A stretch of 64,000 bases of DNA from contig NW_015961948.1 of assembly GCF_000497045.1 (NCBI RefSeq), positions 1,116,001-1,180,000 of the forward strand. The letters run 5' to 3'. The notes beneath the pieces were generated by a model. That model had not been told where the DNA came from, searched no databases, and saw only the letters and a program-made list of their open reading frames with translations. This DNA comes from Kalmanozyma brasiliensis GHG001. Its lineage: Eukaryota; Basidiomycota; Ustilaginomycetes; Ustilaginales. A program made the translations under genes and the position numbers. Of the stretch, positions 28,024-37,727 are shown piece by piece (the stretch's first letter is position 1; every line of letters starts with the position of its first letter).

Positions 28024-29838
28024 TCATGGCCTCGAATTCAGACTGCTTCCACCCGCACCAGGACTCTCCGCGCCATCCTCGACCTTGATCCGTTTGAGAT
28101 CATTAACGAAGCTCAAACCCCACCAGCTGGCGGTATGCTTCTTGACGTACCGACTGAGCTTTTCGAAGTTCTCCCTCCTAACATTCGTCGGCATGGTCAG
28201 CGCCTCGTGAATCGCGTCCGACACAGCGAATGCGTCCCACGGATTGCAGATGAGCGAGCCGTTCAACGACTGCGCAGCACCCGCAAACTCCGAGAGGATC
28301 ATGACACCCGCCCTCTCCTGCTGGCACGCGATGTATTCGTACGAAACCAGATTCATCCCGTCCCTCGTCGAAGTCACCAGGCAGGCATCGCTGATGGCGT
28401 ACAGCGCGCACAGCTCGTCGAAGCTCACCGAACGATGCAAGAAATGGATCGGCATGGATTCGACCGTCCCGAACCGCCCGTTGATCCGACCCACCGCCTC
28501 GTTCACCGTCGCTCGCAGGTTCTGGTACTCCTCCACATCCTGTCGCGATGGCACGGCCACTTGAACCAACACAACTTTCCCAACCCACTCCGGGTGGTCC
28601 TGCAAAAACGTCTCCAAAGCATGGAGCTTTTGGGGCACGCCCTTGATGTAGTCCAAACGATCGACACCGACGATGATCTTGACACCCTCGAAACGACGCT
28701 GCAGACTCTTGATTCGCTCTTTGACGCTAGCGCGCTGCAGACCATCTTCGAACTGACTCGGCTCGATACCGATCGGGTAGGTGCCAACGTGCACGTAGCG
28801 CCCTTCGAACTCGGCGCCGTTCGGCATGGTGGGGAGACCGAGGATGCGCGTGCAGGAGGAGAGGAAGTGTCGCGCATAGTCGTACGTATGGAAGCCGATG
28901 AGGTCGCAGTGCAGGATGCCGAGCAGGATCTCGCGACGCACGGGGAGGATACGGTAGATCTCGGAGGAAGGGAAGGGGGTGTGAAGGAAGAAGCCGATCT
29001 TGATCGAGCCTCGGCCGCTGGAGCCATCGCTGGTGCCGAGACCGCGCCCGGTGGTGTTGCCGTTGTTGCGGGTGGCGGAATCGCGGCCTTCGTAGTCGCC
29101 CTCGTCGTCTGGTGGAGGAGAGCTGGGTCGACCGCCTCGCAACGAGTCGTATGCTGAAGGTGCCGCAAGGAGATCGTCGTCCTGGAGCTGGAGTGTGCCG
29201 TCAACGCCGTGTCGGACGTGCTCGAGCTCGCGCTGGGATGTGGCGCCCTGCTGCTCACTTCCCTCGATGAGCGTCCTGAGCATCAGCGGGAGCAGCATGA
29301 GGTGGTAGTCTTGCACCCATACCATGTCGCCTTGTCGGACGATGCTACGGATCTTCTCGGCGAAGCGCAGATTTGCCTCGCGATAAGCGAGCCAGTTGGT
29401 CTCGTCGAAGTTCATCTCTCCGGGGTGATAGTGGAACAGCGGCCAAAGGATCGAGTTGGAGAAGCCGTTGTAGTGTCGGTCAGCGATCTCATCCGAGATC
29501 CAGACGGGCTGACAGCTGTACTCCTCACGAAGGCGCTTCTCGATGTATTCCTCGTCTTTAGGCGGAACGGATAGTCCGGGCCATCCGATCCACGTAAAGT
29601 TCATGGTCTTCTTGCATCCTGAGAGCGCCGAGACGAGACCACCGGAGGAGAGACTGAATGTGTAGCCGCCTGGCACGGAAGGGTCGACCTTGATAGTGAC
29701 GGGAAGGCGGTTGGAGACGACGATGAGTGATGCGCCCTCCATAGGTGGAGCGGTCTTGCAAAGATCTTCGATGCTCTTCTGCTGCGCCGCAGTGACGGAG
29801 TCCTGCTGCTGCTGTTGTGAAGATGATGCGGTCGCCAT
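28024..29838 (-). CDS. tps1: Alpha,alpha-trehalose-phosphate synthase (UDP-forming), Tps1
   Basis: Intronless, 604 residues, ATG at 29838. GT20 glycosyltransferase that makes trehalose 6-phosphate from UDP-glucose and glucose 6-phosphate in the cytosol. Conserved blocks include VSNRLPV (41-47), SSGGLVSAL (64-72), WIGWPG, ILWPLFHYHPGEMNFDE, DYHLMLLP (177-184), GFFLHTPFPSSEIYRILP (from 282), HTYDYARHFLSSC, IVGVDRLDYIKGVPQKL, and STRDGMNLVSYEY. A short Gln-rich N-terminus precedes the catalytic core. A low-complexity insert of about 75-80 residues (roughly 195-277) separates DYHLML from the HTPFPSSE block, where yeast Tps1 has only a short link. Trehalose is a stress protectant and Tps1 often gates glycolysis. 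Confidence 0.97.
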   Translation of the reverse strand: MATASSSQQQQQDSVTAAQQKSIEDLCKTAPPMEGASLIVVSNRLPVTIKVDPSVPGGYTFSLSSGGLVSALSGCKKTMNFTWIGWPGLSVPPKDEEYIEKRLREEYSCQPVWISDEIADRHYNGFSNSILWPLFHYHPGEMNFDETNWLAYREANLRFAEKIRSIVRQGDMVWVQDYHLMLLPLMLRTLIEGSEQQGATSQRELEHVRHGVDGTLQLQDDDLLAAPSAYDSLRGGRPSSPPPDDEGDYEGRDSATRNNGNTTGRGLGTSDGSSGRGSIKIGFFLHTPFPSSEIYRILPVRREILLGILHCDLIGFHTYDYARHFLSSCTRILGLPTMPNGAEFEGRYVHVGTYPIGIEPSQFEDGLQRASVKERIKSLQRRFEGVKIIVGVDRLDYIKGVPQKLHALETFLQDHPEWVGKVVLVQVAVPSRQDVEEYQNLRATVNEAVGRINGRFGTVESMPIHFLHRSVSFDELCALYAISDACLVTSTRDGMNLVSYEYIACQQERAGVMILSEFAGAAQSLNGSLICNPWDAFAVSDAIHEALTMPTNVRRENFEKLSRYVKKHTASWWGLSFVNDLKRIKVEDGAESPGAGGSSLNSRP

Positions 29839-30469
29839 CTTGCGAAGACCTGTCAGTCACGCCCAGGTCGGTGTATGCACGCGTCGGATGAAAATGATGG
29901 TGGTCTTGACAGACGAGTGGTTTGCAAGCAGACGAACGTGAAGGCTGCAAGGATGAATCAGGTCGATGAGATGGTCGGTTTTGGATGCTGCAGATTTCGA
30001 CGCGAGTGGTGACTAATATCGCAACGGTGTGGCTTGCAGGACCGACCTAGCGGCGCAGGTTGATGTACAAGGCAGTAGTCGCAGATCAACGCACAGTGCC
30101 TGTCAGCGATCGCGAGACTCTGAGAGACGGATGTGAATGGTGATGGTCGAATGGTATCTTGTGTCGCAGCCAGAGCTCACGAAGCTTTGTGGAGCTGGTA
30201 ATCAGCAGCATGCGAGAAGCTTCTGCGCAGCTTCCACTATGAAATCTGCTGCGCAGACCAGCGAGGGCACGGACGCACCAGAATTTCCAGAAAGGCACCC
30301 TTGAGCTCAAATTTAGAGCTTTGCTCGAGAACAACAAGAAACGACACCTCTCACGGCGGGACGTCGATGAACCCACGATCCAGTCAAGGCGGAGGATGGT
30401 GACAGTTGGGATTGATTCAAGGTGCTTTGTGATACTCTGCTAGGAATGCGTTCGAGGAGTGCTTTGGAT
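29839..30469. other. Intergenic, upstream of tps1 and downstream of GCV1
   Basis: 631 bp on the promoter side of tps1. I see no TATA box or clear stress element and no gene. Confidence 0.45.
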
Positions 30470-31831
30470 TCACCCTCGGAAGAACTTGTTCTCGACGAAG
30501 GGCATCTTGGCCACCTCGGCATCACGCAGCTTCTTTCGGATCTCGACCTTGAGCTTGGTGCCCTTCTTGTGTTGACCGTTCTCCACCAAGGCCATGGCGA
30601 TGTTCTTGCCCAAAGTCGGACTGGGGATGCCTGATGTGACGCGGCCCACGATCTTGCCTTCGGGAGAAACCAGGTTGGCGCCTTCTCGTGCGATGCCTCC
30701 GTCGACAAAGAGACCCACTCGTCGGCGGGGTGGTCCTTCCTTGAGCTCCTTGAGCACACGTTCGGCGCCCAAGAAGTCGCCGGCGGCACGTCGGTCCTTG
30801 CCCACGCACCATGCCAGGGCCGCCTCGATGGGGCTGACGGTGGCATCGAGATCGTGGCCGTACAGGCACATGCCCGCCTCGAGTCGCAGACTGTCTCGCG
30901 CTGCCAAACCGGCCAGTTGTACTTCGCTGTCGGACAGCAATGCCTCGGCAACCTGAACGGTCGATGCGGGAGGGATAGAGATCTCGAAACCGTCTTCGCC
31001 CGTGTAGCCTGCTCGAGCAACATGGCACTCGACCTTGTCGCCGCCAACGCGCAAAGGCACAAAGGCGCTCTTGCCAAAAGTGAGGGTGCTGAAGTCAAAG
31101 TCGCCAGCGAGCTTCTCGAGCACCGTGACCGCTGTTGGACCTTGCAGAGCAAGAAGACCCCAGTCGTCCATAACCTCGTGCTGGACAGCATCCCCCTTCC
31201 AAGCATCGAGCTGCTTCTTAAACCATGCCAAGTCCTCGGTACGGCAGCCCGCGTTGGTGACGACGTAGAAGCTGTCCTCAGCGTGCTTGGTGATGATGAG
31301 GTCGTCCAGAATTCCACCTTGCTCCGACATGAGCACGGACAGCGTCGAAGTGAACGCAGGCATCGATGTCAGCGATGCTGGTGTCAGGTGCTGCAGGAAT
31401 TTGAGCGCACCGGGGCCCTTGAATCGGTGCTGCACCATGTGGCCGACATCGAAGAGACCGGCGTGAGTTCGGACGTGGTGATGCGAAGCGACTTGGCCCA
31501 CATCGCCGTATGTGAGTGGCATGAGGTAGCCGCCGAACGGAACCATCTTGCCGCCGTTCTTGACGTGGAAATCGTACAAGCCCGTCTTGGAGAGAGCGTC
31601 CGTGAGGGGGGCGGAGGGAGAGCTCATCGCCTCGCCCTTGGTGTCAGCAGCTCGCACGGAGCTCGAGTGGAGCTGTCGAGGGCTAATGGGGCCACTGCTA
31701 GCGACCGAGGCAGCAGCGCTACGTGTCGAAGCGGAAGCGGCAACGCGAGCAGCAAGGTGACGAGGCAGAGCAGTGCGAGTCGCCGTCCTGAGGACCGCCG
31801 AGGCGGCTGCAACAGATCTTGTGGCCAGCAT
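30470..31831 (-). CDS. GCV1: Mitochondrial aminomethyltransferase (glycine cleavage T-protein)
   Basis: 453 residues from the ATG at 31831; the frame is open further upstream but only from a non-ATG codon. The first roughly 65 residues are Ala/Arg/Ser/Thr-rich and almost without acidic residues (MLATRSVAAASAVLRTATR), a typical mitochondrial presequence. The GCV_T fold follows: LYDFHVKNGGKMVPFGGYLMP, SHHHVRTHAGLFDVGHM, GGILDDLIITKH, ALQGPTAVTVLEKLAG, ARAGYTGEDGFEI and LRLEAGMCLYGHDLD. The C-terminal barrel domain has GRVTSGIPSPTLGKNIAMALV. T-protein transfers the aminomethyl carbon of glycine to tetrahydrofolate in the mitochondrial matrix, working with P-, H- and L-proteins that are not in this window. 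Confidence 0.96.
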   Translation of the reverse strand: MLATRSVAAASAVLRTATRTALPRHLAARVAASASTRSAAASVASSGPISPRQLHSSSVRAADTKGEAMSSPSAPLTDALSKTGLYDFHVKNGGKMVPFGGYLMPLTYGDVGQVASHHHVRTHAGLFDVGHMVQHRFKGPGALKFLQHLTPASLTSMPAFTSTLSVLMSEQGGILDDLIITKHAEDSFYVVTNAGCRTEDLAWFKKQLDAWKGDAVQHEVMDDWGLLALQGPTAVTVLEKLAGDFDFSTLTFGKSAFVPLRVGGDKVECHVARAGYTGEDGFEISIPPASTVQVAEALLSDSEVQLAGLAARDSLRLEAGMCLYGHDLDATVSPIEAALAWCVGKDRRAAGDFLGAERVLKELKEGPPRRRVGLFVDGGIAREGANLVSPEGKIVGRVTSGIPSPTLGKNIAMALVENGQHKKGTKLKVEIRKKLRDAEVAKMPFVENKFFRG

Positions 31832-32408
31832 CCTGAGTGATGATGGAGGGAAATGTATGCGCAGCTGGTTGAGGGCTGTTAAGAAGAACGATGGCCAAGA
31901 GTCGTGATCAGCAATCAGAGGCACGAGGGAGTCCAAGCGCTGCCGTGAAACAAAGCTCGTTTCAAACAAAGCGTTTGCAAAGCTGTGGGGTCTCCCGCTT
32001 GTCGGTATCTGTGTGCGCACTTTTTGCGCTTGCTCTCGTTGACTTGACCGGCTCACAGAACGGATCAAACGGCCCAAACAGCCGGGACGTCAGCTGCTGA
32101 AATCGAAGACTCCTTCCTGCCTCACTTTCCTTTAGAGGAAGGCCGAATTCCCTTTACAGGCAGGTCTCGAGATCCTTCTTATCGCCCTCTCACGCTCAGA
32201 AATTCTTAGGCTCCAGAAAAGCTTAGCTCTAACATAACAGCAAAAATCCGCAGTTTTAGCTGCAACTTTTTTTTGGCGAGATGATGAGAAGAAAAACGGA
32301 AATTTCTTCGAGCTTTGCTGTGCGAGCTCTTCTTCATCACCTTCCACTCAGACACCTGTCTCACTCGAGCTGTGACCTGTCGCAAGCTCGTGGTGCAACC
32401 ATTTCGTC
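31832..32408. other. Divergent promoter region (GCV1 / CCDC137-like)
   Basis: 577 bp. A T-rich tract is present near 32268-32276. No gene or clear TATA box seen. Confidence 0.45.
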
Positions 32409-33386
32409 ATGCCGCACAAGAGAGCGAAGCACTCGGATCGCGTGGCCAAGCGTTTCTCGCTCGGCCAGGATCTCGCTCCTGGCGCAAATGACGGCTTCTT
32501 TTCCGAGATGCCCAAGGGAGCCATGCGCATCTTGCAAGGTGCCAAGGTGCAAGAGGCGCACCGTGCCAAGCTCGAGGCTAGAAAGAAAGCCGAGCAGGAT
32601 GCTCTGACAAGAGCAAAGGGCAAGGCAAAGGCGTCCGAAGCGTCCACGAGCGAGTCGAACGACAAGGCTGGCTCCGAGCTCACCATTCGACCGGGAGAAA
32701 AGCTGCGCGACTTTAACGCTCGAGTCGAGCAGGCCATGGCTGGCGATGTTCGCGCCTCTTTCCGCTCGGCAACACGGTCCCAGATCAACGCTCGCAAGCG
32801 TGAGCGCAGGAAGCTTCGAGCGGCCGGTATCGACCCAGATGCCGATCCTGAGGACCTCGAACAACAAGAAACGACTCGCAAAGCCAAAGCAGACAAGGCG
32901 GCCGCACTGCAGGCGAGCGAGCCCTCGAAGAACGATCTCAAGCGTCAACGTCAGACCATCCAGCAGACGGGCGAGATCAAGGACTTTGCCAAGGCGAGCC
33001 AAGTCAAGAAGATCAACGACGTGGCACAGGCTCCTCCCACCCTCACTCGGGCTCCTCGCGGCGAATCGGTGCAGGCCAAGACGAGAAAGGCTCGTCTCAT
33101 GGCCAAGATCACAGGCAACGACGAAGAGGAGGCCGAACGCAAAGTCAAGCAGGCAGAGAAGGCTCGACAGAAGGGGCGCGTGCCCGAGAAGCTTGCCGCC
33201 GCAAATGCTTCGGCAACAAACAGCAAGAAGCGCAAGGCTGCCTCCGGTAACGAGGCACCGGCAGAGCCTAGCATGGCAAGACAGCGCGTGCTTGACGAAG
33301 AGCGTCAGAAGGCCATCAAAGCATATCGCCAGATCAAGGAAAAGAAGATCCAGGAAAGCGAAGTGAAACGTGCCAAGAGGGCATGA
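32409..33386 (+). CDS. CCDC137-like basic nucleolar-type protein
   Basis: Intronless, 325 residues. It is strongly basic and Lys/Arg/Glu/Ala-rich, and predicted to be helical or coiled over most of its length. The N-terminus MPHKRAKHSDRVAKRF is a conserved start in fungal relatives. The C-terminal part (INDVAQAPPTLTRAPRG, then SMARQRVLDEERQKAIKAYR, about residues 200-325) resembles the end of animal CCDC137 (RaRF). That family is poorly characterised and reported in the nucleolus. A role in ribosome biogenesis is inferred from composition only. There is no enzyme motif. It shares a divergent promoter with GCV1. Confidence 0.75.
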   Translation: MPHKRAKHSDRVAKRFSLGQDLAPGANDGFFSEMPKGAMRILQGAKVQEAHRAKLEARKKAEQDALTRAKGKAKASEASTSESNDKAGSELTIRPGEKLRDFNARVEQAMAGDVRASFRSATRSQINARKRERRKLRAAGIDPDADPEDLEQQETTRKAKADKAAALQASEPSKNDLKRQRQTIQQTGEIKDFAKASQVKKINDVAQAPPTLTRAPRGESVQAKTRKARLMAKITGNDEEEAERKVKQAEKARQKGRVPEKLAAANASATNSKKRKAASGNEAPAEPSMARQRVLDEERQKAIKAYRQIKEKKIQESEVKRAKRA

Positions 33387-34204
33387 TCGCTCTCACTCCG
33401 CCTTCAAAACAACTTCTCACGATTACGACTCTTCAATAACCTGCATCTGACTACACAACAACAACACACTATACCCGGACTCCATCGTCCTACCAGCATC
33501 GACTTTGCATCATCTGTACAACAAGCATTCAGCATCTCATCACTGCCGGTCGTCACTTGCATTCATTCCAACAGCGTGACAATGCGTGATTCTCAGAACA
33601 GACCATTCCCTCGTAGCTGTTTCCCTCCTTCCTTCCTTCTCCCGCTCCCCGTCGCAGCTCAGCCTCGACCCCGCTCAAATTCCTTATCCCAAAAGAAGAA
33701 GGCCTTCACAGGCGCTGCGTCTTTTGGCATACTGATTGGGCGAAGATCAACCGTTCTTTCGAGAACACCAGAGATTAGATACCTCTGTATGGGGGCGTCC
33801 TTTCGCTATCAGCCTAAGACATCATGTCAATGAAGGACGATAGATAGTAGTATGCCGACAACTTTTCCTCCCGCTCTCTCGTCATTTCCTCTCTTTGAGA
33901 TGCTTCTGAAGCCGGACCATCGTATGGAGATAGCTCGTCGTGTTGTAGATCGTAACAAGCTCGATCGTCGCTACTGACGACCTTGATGGAATCCGAAGAT
34001 ATTGATCGCGATCGCCCCGAGAAGAAGCAGATTTTTGGCTCGGAAACTAGACCGGAGCGAGTCTGAGCCTTAATAATTTTGCCGAAATGGCGGTCGAGCC
34101 ACCGACATGGAACACAGTCTTCCGATCTGGCCTGAGCCGCCGGGCGAGAGCTGAGATCTTGAGATCTGCGAGCCTGACTGCTCTCGCCTTCCTTCTCCGC
34201 CTCG
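33387..34204. other. Intergenic, leader of prolyl iminopeptidase gene with short upstream frames
   Basis: 818 bp. The left part is the CA-rich 3' flank of the CCDC137-like gene. The right part carries two upstream ATG frames on the plus strand: 33986-34066 (26 codons, charged) and 34087-34353 (88 codons, overlapping both candidate start codons of the peptidase). No independent gene is supportable. Confidence 0.45.
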
Positions 34205-35395
34205 ATGACCTTTGCGCAGCGCCTCTTCTGCAGCTCAAGGCCACTTCCTTATCGTCCGTCACCATATCTTCTCCTGCTGAAGCCACAGACTCATCTTCGC
34301 ACCATCAGCTCGACCTCAAAATCACGCACCAAGATGACCGCCCCGTCCAGTGACAACCAACCGAAGCTAGGCCTTCACGCCGCCGACGTGATCGACTACA
34401 GCGAGTCCGCCCGCTCCCTCTCTGGCTACAAGACCACCCTGCGTCAGCCCTATCCCGCGATCGAGCCGTTCGAGTCCGGCACTCTCGCTGTCGACTCGCG
34501 TCACACGCTCTTCTACGAGTGGAGCGGCAACCCGTCCGGTCAGCCCATCATTTGCGTCCATGGTGGTCCCGGAGGCGGTATCTGGTCCGAGGAGCGTCGC
34601 TGGTTCGACCCTGCACACTATCGCATTCTCACCTTCGACCAGCGTGGTGCGGGTCAGTCGACACCGCATGCCGACCTGGTGGACAACACCACCTGGCATT
34701 TGGTGGCAGACATCGAGAAGCTGCGCGAGAAGTTTGGCGTGCAGAAGTGGCACGTCTTCGGCGGCTCGTGGGGGTCGACGTTGTCGCTGGCGTATGCGCA
34801 GAAGCATCCGGAGCGCGTGAGCGCGTTGATTCTTCGTGGCATCTTCACGTTGCGCAAGAGCGAGTTGTCGTTTTTCTACCAAGGTGGTGCATCGCATATC
34901 TTCCCCGAGCAGTGGGATATCTACCGCGATGGCATCCCGGAGGCCGAGCGAAACGACTTCATCACGGCGTACAACAAGCGTCTCACCTCGGACGACTCTG
35001 CTGTTCGCCTGGACGCAGCTCGCCGCTGGAGCACCTGGGAGAACTCAACATCGAAACTCTACGTCGATGCAAACAGCCTTGCCAAGGGAGAGGACGACGA
35101 CTGGGCCCTCGCCTTTGCGCGCATCGAAAACCACTATTTCATCAATGAAGGCTGGATGCGCGACGGCCAGCTGCTCGAGAAGAGCGAGATCGATAAGATT
35201 CGTCATATCCCAGCGACCATCGTCCAGGGAAGGTACGATGTGGTTTGCCCAGCAACGACCGCCTGGGAGCTGCACAAGGTTTGGCCCGAGGCAGAGTTTC
35301 ATATGGTCCCCGACGCGGGTCACTCGGCGAAGGAACCGGGCATCGCGGATATTCTGGTCAAGGCGACCGACAAGTACCGCTCTATCAAGGGATGA
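34205..35395 (+). CDS. Prolyl iminopeptidase (alpha/beta hydrolase, S33) with possible mitochondrial leader
   Basis: 396 residues from the ATG at 34205, or 353 from the ATG at 34334. The catalytic body is clear: oxyanion motif HGGPGGG (119-125), DQRGAGQS, the nucleophile elbow GGSWGS with Ser188, an aspartate in GRYDVVCP, and a histidine in PDAGHSAKEPG near the end. The family removes N-terminal proline from peptides, normally in the cytosol. The first 43 residues (MTFAQRLFCSSRPLPYRPSP...) are Arg/Ser/Leu/Pro-rich with no acidic residue, like a mitochondrial presequence. The first ATG has T at -3 (weak context) and the second A at -3 (strong), so both forms may be made. Confidence 0.92.
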   Translation: MTFAQRLFCSSRPLPYRPSPYLLLLKPQTHLRTISSTSKSRTKMTAPSSDNQPKLGLHAADVIDYSESARSLSGYKTTLRQPYPAIEPFESGTLAVDSRHTLFYEWSGNPSGQPIICVHGGPGGGIWSEERRWFDPAHYRILTFDQRGAGQSTPHADLVDNTTWHLVADIEKLREKFGVQKWHVFGGSWGSTLSLAYAQKHPERVSALILRGIFTLRKSELSFFYQGGASHIFPEQWDIYRDGIPEAERNDFITAYNKRLTSDDSAVRLDAARRWSTWENSTSKLYVDANSLAKGEDDDWALAFARIENHYFINEGWMRDGQLLEKSEIDKIRHIPATIVQGRYDVVCPATTAWELHKVWPEAEFHMVPDAGHSAKEPGIADILVKATDKYRSIKG

Positions 35396-35501
35396 TAGGG
35401 TGCATGCGTGGTCATAGAAATTCAAAGCGTCAGCCAAACTGTCAAGTGTAGGGTCGTGGATGTTCGCATTGCGATGTGTGTGAGTGTGTCTTGCTGTGTC
35501 T

Positions 35502-37727
35502 TCACACGTCGATCCCCAACTTCCTCAATCGGTCCAACCGATCCGCCTCCCTTTCGTAATGCAACTTCCGCATCTCATCCCGCTGTTCGGCCGTTAGGAG
35601 CGCCCAGTCGCTCTCACCCACCTCGTCCAGCTGCAAGCTCGAGTCCAGCAAAACACTCAGTCGATCGGCGAGCTTCTTGATCGCTAGCACCTCATCTCCG
35701 CCCACCCTCAGTCCCATCCTGAACAGATCTGTCTCGCTGACTTTCCGCCTGCCATCTTTCGAGGTCACCACCAGGCCACCGCTGTGTTGCTGTGGCGCGT
35801 TGGAGGCGATGCCGAGGATCATCTCGATCGCGGCATTGCGATAGAGGTCGGTAGGGAGCGCGTCAAGGGAGATGACGGCACGTTCCAGCGAGGCGGGTTT
35901 GTGGCCGTGGGGGTGGAGTGGCGTTGAAGGGGTGAGAACAGAGCGGATGACGGGGTCCTTGGCGATGCGGACGAGCTGGGAGGGGAGAAGAGGCTTTGGG
36001 TCGTCCCGACGGAGAGGGTCGAGGTAGATGAGCGGATCGGGCTCGGGTGGGTACGTGAGCTCGGAAAGTGCTCGAAGAGTGGGAGAAGGACGTTGATAAA
36101 GCGAAGACCGACCTGGTCTGTTCGTATCATCCGACTGCGACTGGGTCACCGCTAAAGCGCCTGCTATCAAGGGCTCGTTGATGGATGGCGATTCTATCAT
36201 CGTCGACGATGGCGCTGTTTGCTCTTGGTTTGACTCGTCCTTAGGCTGAGCGGCATCCTCAACATCGGCAGACACGATCTGGATCTTCGCCCTCCTCTCG
36301 CGTTGCTCCTCTGCCTGCACTTCCTCGGTTTCGACGTGCAGGAGCATATCGTTGTCCACGATGAACCGGATTGCCTGTCCCACAGCGTCAACATGCTTCT
36401 CGATCTCGTTGCGGAGAAGCTGCCGGAGCAGATCAGGCTGATCGAAGGGGTTGGTCGGTGGCGGTCGAGGATGAGGACGACGCATCGTCTTGGCTGCTTG
36501 GTGCTGCTGAGAGTGTGAAGAGCTCACGGCTGATGCCTTTGGTGCAGTGTCGTGTCGCTTCTTGCAGCGATCCCCGTAGTTGCAGCGACCCTGCAGGAAG
36601 TGGGTGCAGATGGGTCGTCTGTCTTCCGGTTGGCCGGGGCGCGTATGCGGTGAAGCTACGGACGCCTCTTCTTCGAGCGAAGGCACGGCTACTTTCGATG
36701 AAACCTCTTCTGGAGCGTCGTCGTCCGAGTCGCTGTCATCATCCCCCGCCGGATCGGCATTCTCGGCGGGTGCAGCGCCCGTGTCGGCTTTGACATCTAT
36801 CCTCTGCCTCTTGTCAGCATCAACGGAGCTGGTTGCAGCTTGTTCGCTTGCGACTGGTCTGGAGCTCACCGCGTCTTCTCGTGGACGTTTGCCGAAGGGA
36901 GTGGGACGAGGACCGTAGATAGCCTCGCTTCTCTGTTGTCTTTCCTGTCGATCCTTGAGCTTCTCCTGTACCACTGATTGTGTTGGCCACCGCTTCTTGC
37001 GCTGGTTGATCCATTCGGCGATGAGCTCGGGCGAGTCGAGCTGAATGTTGAGCCCAGAGATGGTGGCATCAGCGGGTCCGTCGAGAACACGAGCGCTGTC
37101 TTGTGCCTTGCTCTGCGGTGCTTGGACAGGCTGTGAGTCGGCGTCGGAAGAGTCATCTTCGGTATCATCATCTTCGCTGTCGTCCGAGTCGGTGTCATCC
37201 TCTTCTGATCCGTCACTTGCGCCATCATCCTCGTCTTCATTCTCCCCGATAGATGGTCTACGCGGTCGATTTGGTAGAGGATGTGGTTGACGCCGCTGAT
37301 TCTGGCGCATTCGACGCTGCTGTTCGCGCTGTTCGGCGATCAGCATCGGATCGAGTCGCTTGAGCTCATCGACGCCGCCATCCGGGTAGATCAGATGTCG
37401 ATCCGCCTTGTGAAGCACGAGGGCCAAATGAGAGTGCGTGCGAAAGTTGCATTTGAACGGCGTCGCCGCTGTGTCGGCCGAAGAAGACGGTGGATTCTCG
37501 TCAACGTAGTCGCAGCACAGCGAGCCGTGGGACTGGCTTGCAAGGCCTACTCCTGGCCCGTCGTGATGTCGTCTTGCAGCGTAGCCAGAGTCGCGAGGCT
37601 GGTGATGCTGAGCAAAGGTGCCTCTTCCGCGACCTTGGCCACGACCTCGGCCACGGCTTGGCCCGTCTCTTTCGCCTCTGCCGCCTCCGCCGCGAACGTG
37701 ACCGCGGGTCGATGGCCGACCAGACAT
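35502..37727 (-). CDS. RSA1: Box C/D snoRNP assembly factor, Rsa1/NUFIP1-like, with CCCH zinc finger
   Basis: Intronless, 741 residues from the first in-frame ATG at 37727. The N-terminus is RGG-rich (residues 1-40). A C2H2-like stretch follows, with paired Cys and His between about 70 and 111. Two long acidic Asp/Ser runs flank the NUFIP1 core motif ISGLNIQLDSPELIAEWINQ (about 224-243) followed by KKRWPT; this element binds Snu13/15.5K. A CCCH finger (Cys374, Cys382, Cys388, His392) follows. The C-terminal 250 residues are conserved-looking and helical (LGIASNAPQQHSG, then the LRKLGIDV end). NUFIP1/Rsa1 recruits R2TP to immature box C/D snoRNPs in the nucleus. A CCCH finger in the same chain is seen in fungal and plant relatives. 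Confidence 0.85.
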   Translation of the reverse strand: MSGRPSTRGHVRGGGGRGERDGPSRGRGRGQGRGRGTFAQHHQPRDSGYAARRHHDGPGVGLASQSHGSLCCDYVDENPPSSSADTAATPFKCNFRTHSHLALVLHKADRHLIYPDGGVDELKRLDPMLIAEQREQQRRMRQNQRRQPHPLPNRPRRPSIGENEDEDDGASDGSEEDDTDSDDSEDDDTEDDSSDADSQPVQAPQSKAQDSARVLDGPADATISGLNIQLDSPELIAEWINQRKKRWPTQSVVQEKLKDRQERQQRSEAIYGPRPTPFGKRPREDAVSSRPVASEQAATSSVDADKRQRIDVKADTGAAPAENADPAGDDDSDSDDDAPEEVSSKVAVPSLEEEASVASPHTRPGQPEDRRPICTHFLQGRCNYGDRCKKRHDTAPKASAVSSSHSQQHQAAKTMRRPHPRPPPTNPFDQPDLLRQLLRNEIEKHVDAVGQAIRFIVDNDMLLHVETEEVQAEEQRERRAKIQIVSADVEDAAQPKDESNQEQTAPSSTMIESPSINEPLIAGALAVTQSQSDDTNRPGRSSLYQRPSPTLRALSELTYPPEPDPLIYLDPLRRDDPKPLLPSQLVRIAKDPVIRSVLTPSTPLHPHGHKPASLERAVISLDALPTDLYRNAAIEMILGIASNAPQQHSGGLVVTSKDGRRKVSETDLFRMGLRVGGDEVLAIKKLADRLSVLLDSSLQLDEVGESDWALLTAEQRDEMRKLHYEREADRLDRLRKLGIDV

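Noticed and set aside
28003..29157. 384-codon plus-strand frame
   Set aside because: Antisense shadow of tps1, whose motifs are unmistakable.
30854..31840. 328-codon plus-strand frame
   Set aside because: Antisense shadow of the aminomethyltransferase gene.
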